In this document: positions 27,013 through 35,784 of the stretch, one piece after another
How the letters are laid out: every line of letters starts with the position of its first letter
Position numbering within the stretch: position 1 is the stretch's first letter
Notes under the pieces: model-generated
Database searches by the model: none
Told to the model about the DNA's origin: nothing
What the model saw: only the letters and a program-made list of their open reading frames with translations
Origin: Njordibacter sp937773555
Lineage (GTDB): Bacteria > Pseudomonadota > Gammaproteobacteria > Pseudomonadales > Balneatricaceae
NCBI RefSeq assembly: GCF_047730085.1
Contig: NZ_CP159830.1
Location: 2,356,001 to 2,420,000, forward strand
Direction: 5' to 3'
DNA length: 64,000 nucleotides
Translations under genes and position numbers: made by a program

Positions 27013-27909
27013 GTGTTTTCGCTGATTTTATACCCTCCACCAAAGGTAAACCCTCCTGTGACTATCCCTACAAGCCTAAACGGCTTTTATGCTAATTCCT
27101 TAGCTATTAATACCAACTCAACATGGATTATTGCCGTAATTGGGCGGGATGTTTTAGTGGCTGAAGGTTCTAGTATGACCAACAACCCTTTTATTGACAG
27201 TGGCAGAGCCCACTTATTGGAACCTTTTTGCCAACGAAAAATAACCCTGGGCCAGTGGCTTTCACGTGACTGTGAGGTTTGGGAACTAAAGCCAGAGGCG
27301 GCGGTAATTGATGGGGTTAGCTTAATGGTTTTACGTGACTTGTTAGCCGTGGCTGGTGAAGAGGTTTTTTCCTTGGCCTGCAGAGCTGTGCAATTATTAG
27401 GCTGGCAAGATACTCATCGCTTTTGTGGCAGTTGTGGTAAACCTAACCACACTACTGGCAAAGAACACGCCATGACCTGTAGTGATTGCAAGATCAATAA
27501 TTACCCACGAATTTCTCCTTGTGTCATTGTGCTGGTGACCCATGGAGACCAATGCCTATTGGCGCGTAATGCCAGTTGGGCCCCTAACCGATTTAGCGCT
27601 TTAGCTGGGTTCCTTGAGGCTGGCGAGAGTGCAGAGCAGGCTCTGCATCGTGAAGTGTTCGAAGAGGTGAGCGTAGAAATAAATAATATTTGTTATATTG
27701 GTAGCCAGTCCTGGCCGTACCCTGGGCAGCTAATGCTTGGTTTTATTGCCGATGCAGTTACTCAAAATATTAAAGTGGACGGTATTGAGATTGCTGAGGC
27801 AAACTGGTTCCGCTACGACCAATTACCTGGGTCAATGGCACCACCAGGAATTATGGCTGGCGCCCTGATCAAGCAATTTGTAGACCAGGCGACCTTAGTC
27901 TATGGATAA
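27013..27909 (+). CDS. nudC: NADH pyrophosphatase / RNA NAD-decapping hydrolase NudC
   Basis: NudC hydrolyses NAD(H) to NMN(H) and AMP and removes NAD caps from RNA. The roughly 298-residue protein has a zinc ribbon (CGSCGKPN, then CSDCKINNYPR), the Nudix box GFLEAGESAEQALHREVFEE and the NADH-specific SQSWPYPGQLMLGF, a match to SQPWPFPxS. No ATG is available. I prefer the GTG at 27013, which has GGGG nine bases upstream, over the TTG at 26998. It converges on orn. Confidence 0.93.
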   Translation: MFSLILYPPPKVNPPVTIPTSLNGFYANSLAINTNSTWIIAVIGRDVLVAEGSSMTNNPFIDSGRAHLLEPFCQRKITLGQWLSRDCEVWELKPEAAVIDGVSLMVLRDLLAVAGEEVFSLACRAVQLLGWQDTHRFCGSCGKPNHTTGKEHAMTCSDCKINNYPRISPCVIVLVTHGDQCLLARNASWAPNRFSALAGFLEAGESAEQALHREVFEEVSVEINNICYIGSQSWPYPGQLMLGFIADAVTQNIKVDGIEIAEANWFRYDQLPGSMAPPGIMAGALIKQFVDQATLVYG

Positions 27910-27951
27910 CGCAGTTTTAGTGTGCCCCTAACTTATGCCTACACTAAGCCT

Positions 27952-28500
27952 TCATGGGTCTGTGTTCAAAAAATAGTCTCGGTAATAGGCCATTTCAGCA
28001 ATTGAATCGCGTACGTCATCTAGCGCTAGATGGCTGCCACCTTTTTTGAGGCCTTCAAGCAGTTCTGGACGCCAGCGACGTGCCAACTCTTTTAACGTGC
28101 TTACATCCACGTTGCGGTAATGAAAATAGGCTTCAAGCTGAGGCATGTATTTCACTAAAAAACGCCTATCTTGCCCGATGGTATTGCCACACATTGGCGA
28201 GTGACCGCCGTCTACTAGGGTTTTAACAAAGGCAATAGTTTGCTCTTCCGCTTTCGCACAGCTTACCTTACTGTCTCGTACCCGCTGTGTTAGGCCTGAT
28301 TGACCATGCTGTTTAATACACCAAGCATTCATAGCTTCCAAAACAGCATCACTTTGGTGTATGACGATGGAGGGACCTTCAGCCAGCACATTTAAGTGGG
28401 CGTCAGTCACAATAGTGGCAATCTCAATAATAACGTCTTGTTCTGGGTCGAGACCAGTCATCTCAAGGTCTAACCAAATTAGATTTTGTGTGTGTTTCAC
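27952..28500 (-). CDS. orn: Oligoribonuclease
   Basis: Orn degrades two- to five-base RNA fragments and pGpG to mononucleotides. It is essential in many gammaproteobacteria. The 182-residue DEDDh exonuclease shows WLDLEMTGLDPEQDVIIEIA with metal residues D11 and E13, CGNTIGQDRRFLVKYMPQLE, and the final HLALDDVRDSIAEMAYYR containing the catalytic His and Asp. It is divergent from rsgA, its usual neighbour. Confidence 0.97.
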   Translation of the reverse strand: MKHTQNLIWLDLEMTGLDPEQDVIIEIATIVTDAHLNVLAEGPSIVIHQSDAVLEAMNAWCIKQHGQSGLTQRVRDSKVSCAKAEEQTIAFVKTLVDGGHSPMCGNTIGQDRRFLVKYMPQLEAYFHYRNVDVSTLKELARRWRPELLEGLKKGGSHLALDDVRDSIAEMAYYRDYFLNTDP

Positions 28501-28595
28501 AAGAAAAGTGCTCTAGGTGATATTGATACACTGAATTATGCCTCACTTCGGGGTAGAATAAAGCCTTTACTGACAACCCAGTACATTAATTCTCA

Positions 28596-29633
28596 ATGGC
28601 CAAACGTAAACTCACCCGCCACCAGCAGTGGCAAATTGATAAAGTTCAAGAAGAGCGCCGTGCGCGCGCCAATAAACAGGACGGCGCAATAGAGCAGGCC
28701 ATAGAGCATGGGGACCTATCTGCCGAGCAGCAGGGTTTGATAATTGCACATTATGGCTCTTTAATTGACGTAGAAGCGTTACACGGCCAACACCAAGGCG
28801 AAGTGTTTCGGTGCAAGATACGCTCTAACTTAGGTTTCCTCGTTACGGGTGACCAAGTGTCCTGGCGCCAAGCAGCAGATCAAAGTGGTGTCATTGTGGC
28901 CCGTGATGACCGTAATAGCATCCTCAACCGCCCCAACAAGTATGGTGACCTTAAGCCAGTAGCCGCCAACATTGATCAAATCATTGTCACTTTTGCGCCC
29001 AAACCATACGCCCATGCCAATTTAATAGACCGCTACCTAGTAGCCGCAGAGGCCAGTGATATCGAACCTATTCTGCTGCTCAATAAAACTGATCTATTAG
29101 ATGAAGAAGCACAAGACCACCTTGAACCCATGTTAGCTCGCTACCAAGCTTTAGGTTACCGTATTATTCGCGCTTCCACTCAAACCTTAACCGGGCTTGA
29201 AGCACTTTACGCTGAGTTAAATAATAAAGTGAGTGTGTTTGTAGGACAGTCTGGCGTTGGCAAATCTAGCTTAGTGAATGTGCTGCTTCCAGGAGTAGAT
29301 ATTAAAACTAGCGCCCTGTCTGAGCAAACAAATAAAGGCGTTCACACCACCACCACGGCTAAGCTATTTCACATCCCTAATGGTGGCCAATTAATTGACT
29401 CTCCAGGCATCCGTGAGTTTGGGCTCTGGCATATGGACACAGCAACTCTACTTGAGGGTTTTGTGGAATTTAGACCTTATCTAGGCTACTGCAAATTTAG
29501 CGACTGCAGCCATGAACACGAGCCAGCCTGCGCTTTATTAAAGGCTTTAGAAGAGGGTCATATAGACCCTGTGCGCATGTCGAGTTTTCAACATATTAAA
29601 GCGTCTTTAGACGACTTCACCACACACAATTAA
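28596..29633 (+). CDS. rsgA: Small ribosomal subunit biogenesis GTPase RsgA
   Basis: RsgA assists late maturation of the 30S subunit. The 345-residue protein has an N-terminal OB fold, a circularly permuted GTPase domain (LLLNKTDLL as G4 precedes VFVGQSGVGKSSLVN as G1, then IDSPGIREFGLW as G3) and a C-terminal zinc-binding region (CKFSDCSHEHEPAC). The N-terminus begins MAKRKLTRHQQWQIDKVQEE, a basic extension common in gammaproteobacteria. psd follows after 9 bases. Confidence 0.97.
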   Translation: MAKRKLTRHQQWQIDKVQEERRARANKQDGAIEQAIEHGDLSAEQQGLIIAHYGSLIDVEALHGQHQGEVFRCKIRSNLGFLVTGDQVSWRQAADQSGVIVARDDRNSILNRPNKYGDLKPVAANIDQIIVTFAPKPYAHANLIDRYLVAAEASDIEPILLLNKTDLLDEEAQDHLEPMLARYQALGYRIIRASTQTLTGLEALYAELNNKVSVFVGQSGVGKSSLVNVLLPGVDIKTSALSEQTNKGVHTTTTAKLFHIPNGGQLIDSPGIREFGLWHMDTATLLEGFVEFRPYLGYCKFSDCSHEHEPACALLKALEEGHIDPVRMSSFQHIKASLDDFTTHN

Positions 29634-29642
29634 GGATTTCCT

Positions 29643-30494
29643 ATGGGCGACCGTTTATTTGTATTGATGCAATACCTGTTACCACAACACTTGATCTCGC
29701 GACTTGTTGGCGTGCTAGCCCATAGCTCCATTCCAGCGATTAAAGATCCTTTTATTCGCACTTTTATAAAGCACTTTAAAGTAAATATGGATGAAGCTGA
29801 ACGGGAGCATGCAAGTGAATTTAATAGTTTTAATGACTTTTTTACCCGCAGCCTTAAAGCTGATGCACGCCTCATAGATCATCACCCAAAACATTTAGCT
29901 TGCCCAGTAGATGGCGCTATCAGCCAGTTGGGCAAAATAGATGGCGACCATCTATTTCAGGCCAAAGGCCACGAGTTTAGCCTTACCAGTTTGTTAGGTG
30001 GCAATAGTGCGCTTGCCAGTGCTTTTATAGATGGCGACTTTGCAACTATTTATTTAGCACCCAAAGATTACCATCGTATACACATGCCCTGTGACGGCAC
30101 CCTTACCCATATGGTCCATGTACCCGGTCAATTATTTTCTGTGAACCAAGCCACGGCGGCGAAAGTGCCCAGTTTATTTGCGCGTAACGAAAGGGTAGTC
30201 GCCATATTTGATACTGAGTTTGGGCCTATAGCCATGGTCCTTGTAGGCGCTATGATTGTGGCCAGTGTAGAAACGGTATGGGCTGGCTTGGTCTGCCCGA
30301 AAGGTAAGGCAGTGAGCCAGTTTAACTACACTAACCAAGACCCTATTTTATTGAAAAAGGGTGAAGAAATGGGCCGCTTTAAATTAGGTTCCACAGTGGT
30401 TATGTGTTTGCCAAAAGGCGTAAGCAAATGGCCAAAGGAACTTAGCGCAGGCACCACTACACGTTTAGGGCAAATGTTAGCTGAACTTCATTAA
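29643..30494 (+). CDS. psd: Phosphatidylserine decarboxylase
   Basis: Psd makes phosphatidylethanolamine from phosphatidylserine at the inner membrane. The 283-residue proenzyme has FNDFFTRSLKADAR, ACPVDGAISQLGKI, YLAPKDYHRIHMPCDGTL and, near the C-terminus, FKLGSTVVM. The serine of LGST becomes the pyruvoyl cofactor after self-cleavage into beta and alpha chains. The rsgA-psd pair is common in gammaproteobacteria. Confidence 0.97.
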   Translation: MGDRLFVLMQYLLPQHLISRLVGVLAHSSIPAIKDPFIRTFIKHFKVNMDEAEREHASEFNSFNDFFTRSLKADARLIDHHPKHLACPVDGAISQLGKIDGDHLFQAKGHEFSLTSLLGGNSALASAFIDGDFATIYLAPKDYHRIHMPCDGTLTHMVHVPGQLFSVNQATAAKVPSLFARNERVVAIFDTEFGPIAMVLVGAMIVASVETVWAGLVCPKGKAVSQFNYTNQDPILLKKGEEMGRFKLGSTVVMCLPKGVSKWPKELSAGTTTRLGQMLAELH

Positions 30495-30506
30495 TATTGC
30501 GTTCAA

Positions 30507-31487
30507 CTAGGCAAGGTGGTGGTTAAAGGCCATCACCTTTGCAATGTCTTTTTCGCCTAATACCAGCATTAGTAAACGCTCTATACCTAAAGCCACACCA
30601 CAACACTCTGGTAAGCCTGCCTTAAGTGCACTAATAAGCCTAATATCCCCAGCCATGGTTGTTTTACCCATGGTTGCTCTGATTGTATTATCTACGTCGA
30701 AGCGCCTCTTTTGTTCTTTTGCATCGGTTAGCTCTTGGTAGCCATTAGCTAGTTCAACGCCATGAATATACACTTCAAAACGACGTGCCACGGCATTACC
30801 CAACTCGTCAATGCCTGTTTGTGCTAACGCTGCCTGGCTGGCAGGATAATCAAAAATGAAGCACGCCTTGGGAAGTTTTGGCTCAATACAATGACTCATT
30901 AGTAAGTCTAACCAAGTGTCGCGAGGCGCAGAGGGGTCCATTTGAATATCTACATGGGCTAAAGCAGTAGACCTAATCACGTCATTACTTGCTGTTAATG
31001 GATCAATACAAAGCACTTCTTCAAACGCATGGCGGTAGGTCCAAAAGTGCCACTCTAGGGTTTCATTTATGAGCAGGCTATCAACAAGGCATGCCACTTC
31101 TTGCATCAACGCTTTTAGGTCAAAATTGACCCTATACCACTCTAAAAGGGTAAATTCTGGGTTGTGCCTGTGCCCTACTTCGCCATTACGAAAGGCTTTA
31201 GCAATTTGATAGATATCACCACTACCTGCTGCTAACAAACGCTTCATGGCATATTCTGGTGAGGACATTAAGTTCATGTGAGTCGCCATATCCGCACGTT
31301 TGGAAGCACCGTCTTGGGTAAAGGCTACTGGAATAGAATCGATATGCGGGTCAGATACCCCATAATGGGACATTACGGGCGTATCAACTTCTAGCAGATG
31401 TCGGGCTTCAAAGAATGCCCGTATTTGCCTAATAACCTTGGCACGCTGCTTAAGCTGCCCTATGTCAGCACTAGGTTGCCATGGCAT
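30507..31487 (-). CDS. epmA: EF-P--(R)-beta-lysine ligase EpmA
   Basis: EpmA, a LysRS paralogue without anticodon-binding domain, attaches (R)-beta-lysine to a lysine of elongation factor P. The 326-residue protein has class II synthetase motifs: HLLEVDTPVMSHYGVSDPHI, SSPEYAMKRLLAAGSGDIYQ, GHRHNPEFTLLEWYRV and GVALGIERLLMLVLG. It follows efp by 14 bases on the same strand, with epmB divergent on the other side, so the whole modification route is grouped here. Confidence 0.96.
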   Translation of the reverse strand: MPWQPSADIGQLKQRAKVIRQIRAFFEARHLLEVDTPVMSHYGVSDPHIDSIPVAFTQDGASKRADMATHMNLMSSPEYAMKRLLAAGSGDIYQIAKAFRNGEVGHRHNPEFTLLEWYRVNFDLKALMQEVACLVDSLLINETLEWHFWTYRHAFEEVLCIDPLTASNDVIRSTALAHVDIQMDPSAPRDTWLDLLMSHCIEPKLPKACFIFDYPASQAALAQTGIDELGNAVARRFEVYIHGVELANGYQELTDAKEQKRRFDVDNTIRATMGKTTMAGDIRLISALKAGLPECCGVALGIERLLMLVLGEKDIAKVMAFNHHLA

Positions 31488-31501
31488 GGTATGTCCTAAG
31501 C

Positions 31502-32068
31502 TTAGGCGCGACTTACATAGTCGCCAGTGCGGGTGTCAATCTTTAACACTTCACCTTCCTCAATAAATAACGGCACGCGCACCGTGGCGCCTGTTGCCAA
31601 GGTTGCAGGCTTACTGCCCCCTTGAGCCGTATCCCCTTTAAGGCCTGGATCAGTTTCTGTCACTTCTAGCTCTACAAAATTAGGTGCAGCAACCGCTAGT
31701 GGGGCATCATTCCATAAAGTCACCACATAGATCTCTTGTTCCTTAAGCCACTTAACACAATCTCCTACGGCATGGACATCTGCACCATATTGCTCAAACG
31801 TTCCGTCTGCCATCATAAAGTGCCAAAACTCACCGTCGGTATAAAGGTACTCCATGTTGCGATCCATCACGTCAGCGGCTTCGATAGATTCACCTGACTT
31901 AAAGGTGCGGTCCCACACGCGGCCAGACTTCAAGTTCTTCATGCGCACACGGGTAAATGCTTGGCCTTTGCCTGGTTTAACAAATTCCACATCAACCATG
32001 GCACAAGGATCACCTTCTAACATAACTTTAAGGCCAGATTTAAATTCGTTGCTGCTATAATTAGCCAT
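31502..32068 (-). CDS. efp: Elongation factor P
   Basis: EF-P relieves ribosome stalling at polyproline stretches. The 188-residue protein has the three-domain EF-P layout: MANYSSNEFKSGLKVMLEGD at the start, the modification loop VKPGKGQAF with Lys34 as target, and the C-terminal GDTAQGGSKPATLATGATVR and IDTRTGDYVSRA. Lys34 together with EpmA and EpmB shows that the beta-lysylation form is used, not rhamnosylation by EarP as in P. aeruginosa. Confidence 0.97.
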   Translation of the reverse strand: MANYSSNEFKSGLKVMLEGDPCAMVDVEFVKPGKGQAFTRVRMKNLKSGRVWDRTFKSGESIEAADVMDRNMEYLYTDGEFWHFMMADGTFEQYGADVHAVGDCVKWLKEQEIYVVTLWNDAPLAVAAPNFVELEVTETDPGLKGDTAQGGSKPATLATGATVRVPLFIEEGEVLKIDTRTGDYVSRA

Positions 32069-32110
32069 TTTGTCGCTCTAATGAAATAAACATCGGGAAA
32101 TTCGTCACTC

Positions 32111-33154
32111 ATGATACCGCAAAGCACTGCGCAAGTTGAACCTTTAAGCTTGATTAAGTCCACAAGCTTGCCAGAAGACTGGCGCACTCAGCTGCGTGAG
32201 GCCTACCGGACGCCCCAAGCGCTGCTCACAGCCTTAGGTTTTAGCAACACACAACAAAAAGCACTATTAGCTGATGACCAAGGATTTACTACTCTTGTTC
32301 CAAAAGCGTTTGTACAAAAAATGCAGCCACAAGACCCCAAAGACCCACTGCTATTGCAAGTATTGCCCCAATCTCAAGAAGCAATACACCACCTAGAGTT
32401 CAATAATGATCCGTTACAAGAGGCACACTTTAACCCTGTGCCAGGAGTAGTACACAAATATAAAGGGCGCGCTTTATTAATTGCTGCAGGCCATTGCGCT
32501 ATTAATTGCCGTTATTGCTTCCGTCGCCACTACCCCTATAACGAGCAGAAGCTCGAACGTACGCAGTGGCAACAAAGCCTTGGTTATATTGAACAGCATC
32601 CAGATATAGAAGAAATCATTCTTAGCGGTGGCGACCCACTCGCCTTAACAGACCCTCAATTATTCAGCTTAATAGAGGCTATTGAAGGCATTGCGCATAT
32701 AAAACGCTTGCGTATTCATAGCCGTTTACCCATTGTGCTGCCTCAACGTATCACCTTGGAACTGTGTCAGAGGCTAGAACGCTCTCGACTAACCTGTGTC
32801 ATGGTGGTGCACGCTAATCATGCCAATGAGTTAGCCGCAGACGTAGCACTAGCCTGTGACCGTTTGCACCAACACAAGGTAAAACTTCTTAACCAAAGTG
32901 TTTTACTAGCCCAAGTGAACGACAATTTAACAAGCCTAAAACACCTCAGTGAACGCCTCTTTGAAATAGGTGTAATGCCTTATTACCTCCATTTACCAGA
33001 CCATGTAGCGGGCACCACTCACTTTTTTGTTAGCTTAGCCCGCAGCCAATCCATAGTGGCACAAATGCAGGCCTGTATGTCCGGCTATTTGGTGCCTAAG
33101 CTGGTGCGTGAGGAACCAGGAAAACTCAGTAAGACGCTATACTCACCCCGTTAA
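32111..33154 (+). CDS. epmB: EF-P lysine 2,3-aminomutase EpmB
   Basis: EpmB is a radical-SAM, PLP-dependent enzyme that turns (S)-alpha-lysine into (R)-beta-lysine for EF-P modification. The 347-residue protein has the radical-SAM cysteines in HCAINCRYCFRRHYP and the IILSGGDPLALTD segment, ending RLPIVLPQRIT and MPYYLHLPDHVAGTTHFFVS. It is divergent from efp with only 42 bases between starts, so their promoters must overlap. Its end overlaps the serB end by four bases. Confidence 0.95.
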   Translation: MIPQSTAQVEPLSLIKSTSLPEDWRTQLREAYRTPQALLTALGFSNTQQKALLADDQGFTTLVPKAFVQKMQPQDPKDPLLLQVLPQSQEAIHHLEFNNDPLQEAHFNPVPGVVHKYKGRALLIAAGHCAINCRYCFRRHYPYNEQKLERTQWQQSLGYIEQHPDIEEIILSGGDPLALTDPQLFSLIEAIEGIAHIKRLRIHSRLPIVLPQRITLELCQRLERSRLTCVMVVHANHANELAADVALACDRLHQHKVKLLNQSVLLAQVNDNLTSLKHLSERLFEIGVMPYYLHLPDHVAGTTHFFVSLARSQSIVAQMQACMSGYLVPKLVREEPGKLSKTLYSPR

Positions 33155-34059
33155 ACTAGGTGTAATAGCGCATCTAAATTAACGTTATTAAGCTGGTGGG
33201 GGGCTTGCTGCCTGACTAAGGGTTTGCCATGGAAGGCAACACCTAACCCCGCTTTATTAAGCATGGGTAAATCATTAGCACCATCACCCACAGCAAGGCA
33301 TTGATTTAGCGACAGCCCAAGGGTTTTTCGTAACTGTTCCATCAACTCTACTTTTCGGGCAGCATCTAGTATCACCCCCTTCACTTTCCCAGTGAGTTTG
33401 CCATCAACTTCTTCTAAAGGGTTAGAGAAGGCATCTTGCATACCCAATTTATGGGCTAAGAGATCTGCAAAATAGCTAAACCCGCCAGACAATATGGCAC
33501 AGTATATCCCTTGTTGTTGGAGGCCTTCCATTAGCTTTTGGGCACCAGGCATTAATTCAATAGCGTCATTAATAGCCGAAAGTTGGGCAGTATCAAAGCC
33601 TGTCAGCAGCGCCAACCGTTGGCGAAAGCTCTGCTCAAAATCTAATTCTCCAGCCATAGACCTAGCAGTAATGAGTGCCACTTGCGGGCCAATACCCATA
33701 GCATAGGCCAATTCGTCCATTACTTCGGCCTGAATTAAGGTGGAGTCCATGTCGAACACGGCTAACTTAATTTTTTCTATGGGCAGTTTAGAAGACTGGA
33801 TCACATAATCGAGTTGGTTTTGTTTAGGCAGTTGTGTAAGCATCTCCTCGAGCGTCAATACACATTCAGATGGATTATTTGCTAATAGTTTAGTGCCATC
33901 AGAACTCGCCCATTGCCATTGATGCACAGCACAGTGGTCACTAGAACTGTGGCGGTAGCATTCTATGGGCGCTTGCAGGGCATAAAATGCCTTATCGATG
34001 GCCCCCACATCAAGCTTATTGCTGCTATCAAATAAGGTTAGACGATGAAACATAGACAC
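33151..34059 (-). CDS. serB: Phosphoserine phosphatase SerB
   Basis: SerB removes phosphate from L-phosphoserine, the last step of serine synthesis. The 302-residue protein has an N-terminal region of about 95 residues (ACT-like in other members) and a HAD domain with AVFDMDSTLIQAEVMDELA (nucleophile Asp), ILSGGFSYFA and VGDGANDLPMLNKAGLGVAF. It is divergent from the membrane protein at 34148, as in other gammaproteobacteria where a YtjB/AhpA-like gene faces serB. Confidence 0.95.
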   Translation of the reverse strand: MSMFHRLTLFDSSNKLDVGAIDKAFYALQAPIECYRHSSSDHCAVHQWQWASSDGTKLLANNPSECVLTLEEMLTQLPKQNQLDYVIQSSKLPIEKIKLAVFDMDSTLIQAEVMDELAYAMGIGPQVALITARSMAGELDFEQSFRQRLALLTGFDTAQLSAINDAIELMPGAQKLMEGLQQQGIYCAILSGGFSYFADLLAHKLGMQDAFSNPLEEVDGKLTGKVKGVILDAARKVELMEQLRKTLGLSLNQCLAVGDGANDLPMLNKAGLGVAFHGKPLVRQQAPHQLNNVNLDALLHLV

Positions 34060-34147
34060 AACTCCTTAGGTGGGCTTAGCATTTTACCATTAGTGGGTTA
34101 GAATGGGGTTGTTTTTACCTCTTTGATACAGTGCTGATTAACGCCTA

Positions 34148-35776
34148 ATGCCCAATAAAATCCTTTCCTTTAGACACTTAATGCAATCCCGTCTTACTTT
34201 AGTTCAAAAGACGGTATGTTTACTCATCGCTACTTTTGTCCTTGCTGGAGCTTCTTTAGGGCTGATGACCTACCAACACTTAAGCCAAGTTGCGGGTCAG
34301 CAAAATGCTTTACTAGGTCAGAAAATGGGCCAACAGCTGGCTAACTTAAGCGCCCCTCTTCTAGTAAAAAAAGATTACATTAGCCTTAATGTTACCTTGG
34401 CCGAACTTAGACAACAGGGTGCTATTGTAGGTGCAGCTGTATACGACGCAGACGACAGAATGCTTGCAAAAACTGGCTTTCTTAACGATGCCGACTACCT
34501 TGTTTTACCGATAAAATTAGATGAAGAAAACATTGGTAGCTTGCACTTACGCCACTCTAATTTAGATTTACATCCAAGTCTGAATCAATTAGCCCTCTTG
34601 CTGTGGCCTACTGTGGGTCTTACCTTATTAGCCTGCATTGTTCTTGGTTGGTGGTTCGGTGCTAGATTGGTACAGCCACTGCACCACTTGCACGAAGCTC
34701 AAGAACAATTACTGGAATACGGCAAAGCACCGCCACTGGATGACACTCGGCTCGATGAGTGGGGGATCATTAACTTGGGTTTCAACTCAATAAACGAAGA
34801 ACGGCTACTGCACACCCAAACCGACCATCAATACGAGCTGGAAATGCCTGCTGGCAAGGGTTTAGTTGCTGCAGCTGATTATGCTCAACACGACAACCAA
34901 CCAGAACTAGAAGTGCCAAACCAACAAGAACCTTTTAATCATGAGCTGCACGATTTGGCCCGTGAGTTATCCTTGGATCCTCAATTAAGCGAACTTGGTG
35001 ACCCTTTATTTGCGCCGAAACTAGCAGAACCTATGGTGCCTAGCGAACATCATTTACCTATATTTACCATGGATGATTTACGTAACGGCGAAAATTCTTC
35101 GCCCTTGCGTCCTAGCCCTATGTCTATAAATTCTGCAGAACCCGCTCAGTACAGTGCGCACCCTCTGTATCAAGACAGTGATACGCATCCTATTGAGCCA
35201 ATCCCTGCGCAGTTATCTGATGACCCATTGGTGAGCTTGTTATACATTAATGTTAATACCAGAGACCAGGGGCCCATGGCCGCCGCAGAAAAACACTTAC
35301 TACTTAGGTCTTATCAACAACTGGTGGATCAAGTGTGTGCTATTTATGGGGGTACGATTGAAATAGAAGAAAATAATGATGTGCTCGTCACCTTTGATAA
35401 ACCCCATGAGCACATGACCCACTGTGTAAATGCCTTGTGTGCAGCCCAGTTTTTCTTTGGTTTGTACAAGTCCTTCAACACCCAGCGGGCAGCTAACAGC
35501 AGGCCCAGTTTAAATATTCAAATTGTGGTGCATACTGGGGACTTAGAAGAGTTAAGCAAGCTCACGGTAGAGGTGGCAGAATTGTCTCGGCGAGAACGGC
35601 AAGACCATATGGTAATAAGCCGCCACGTTGCTTACCACCCAGAGCTCCAACAAAGAGTGTTACAAGCAGACAACTGCACCCCACTTGCTAGTGGGGCTGT
35701 AAGTTTGGCGCGCTTAAGTAGCGATTACCAAGATCTGTTGGATATGCAGATCAGCCACTTTAGCCAAACGCTTTAG
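34148..35776 (+). CDS. AhpA/YtjB-like membrane protein with degenerate cyclase-like domain
   Basis: The 542-residue protein starts with a membrane segment (VCLLIATFVLAGASLGLMTY), an extracytoplasmic region of about 110 residues, a second segment (LLLWPTVGLTLLACIVLGWW) and a HAMP-like stretch (LVQPLHHLHEAQEQLLEYGK, then DEWGIINLGFN). A charged, Pro-rich linker (about 230-350) follows. The last ~180 residues resemble a class III nucleotide cyclase fold (VSLLYINVNTRDQGPMAAAE, IYGGTIEIEENNDVLVTF), but the first metal aspartate is not at the expected place. It probably senses or scaffolds; catalysis is doubtful. The N-terminal part resembles the YtjB/SMP family. Confidence 0.75.
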   Translation: MPNKILSFRHLMQSRLTLVQKTVCLLIATFVLAGASLGLMTYQHLSQVAGQQNALLGQKMGQQLANLSAPLLVKKDYISLNVTLAELRQQGAIVGAAVYDADDRMLAKTGFLNDADYLVLPIKLDEENIGSLHLRHSNLDLHPSLNQLALLLWPTVGLTLLACIVLGWWFGARLVQPLHHLHEAQEQLLEYGKAPPLDDTRLDEWGIINLGFNSINEERLLHTQTDHQYELEMPAGKGLVAAADYAQHDNQPELEVPNQQEPFNHELHDLARELSLDPQLSELGDPLFAPKLAEPMVPSEHHLPIFTMDDLRNGENSSPLRPSPMSINSAEPAQYSAHPLYQDSDTHPIEPIPAQLSDDPLVSLLYINVNTRDQGPMAAAEKHLLLRSYQQLVDQVCAIYGGTIEIEENNDVLVTFDKPHEHMTHCVNALCAAQFFFGLYKSFNTQRAANSRPSLNIQIVVHTGDLEELSKLTVEVAELSRRERQDHMVISRHVAYHPELQQRVLQADNCTPLASGAVSLARLSSDYQDLLDMQISHFSQTL

Positions 35777-35784
35777 GCACTTGA

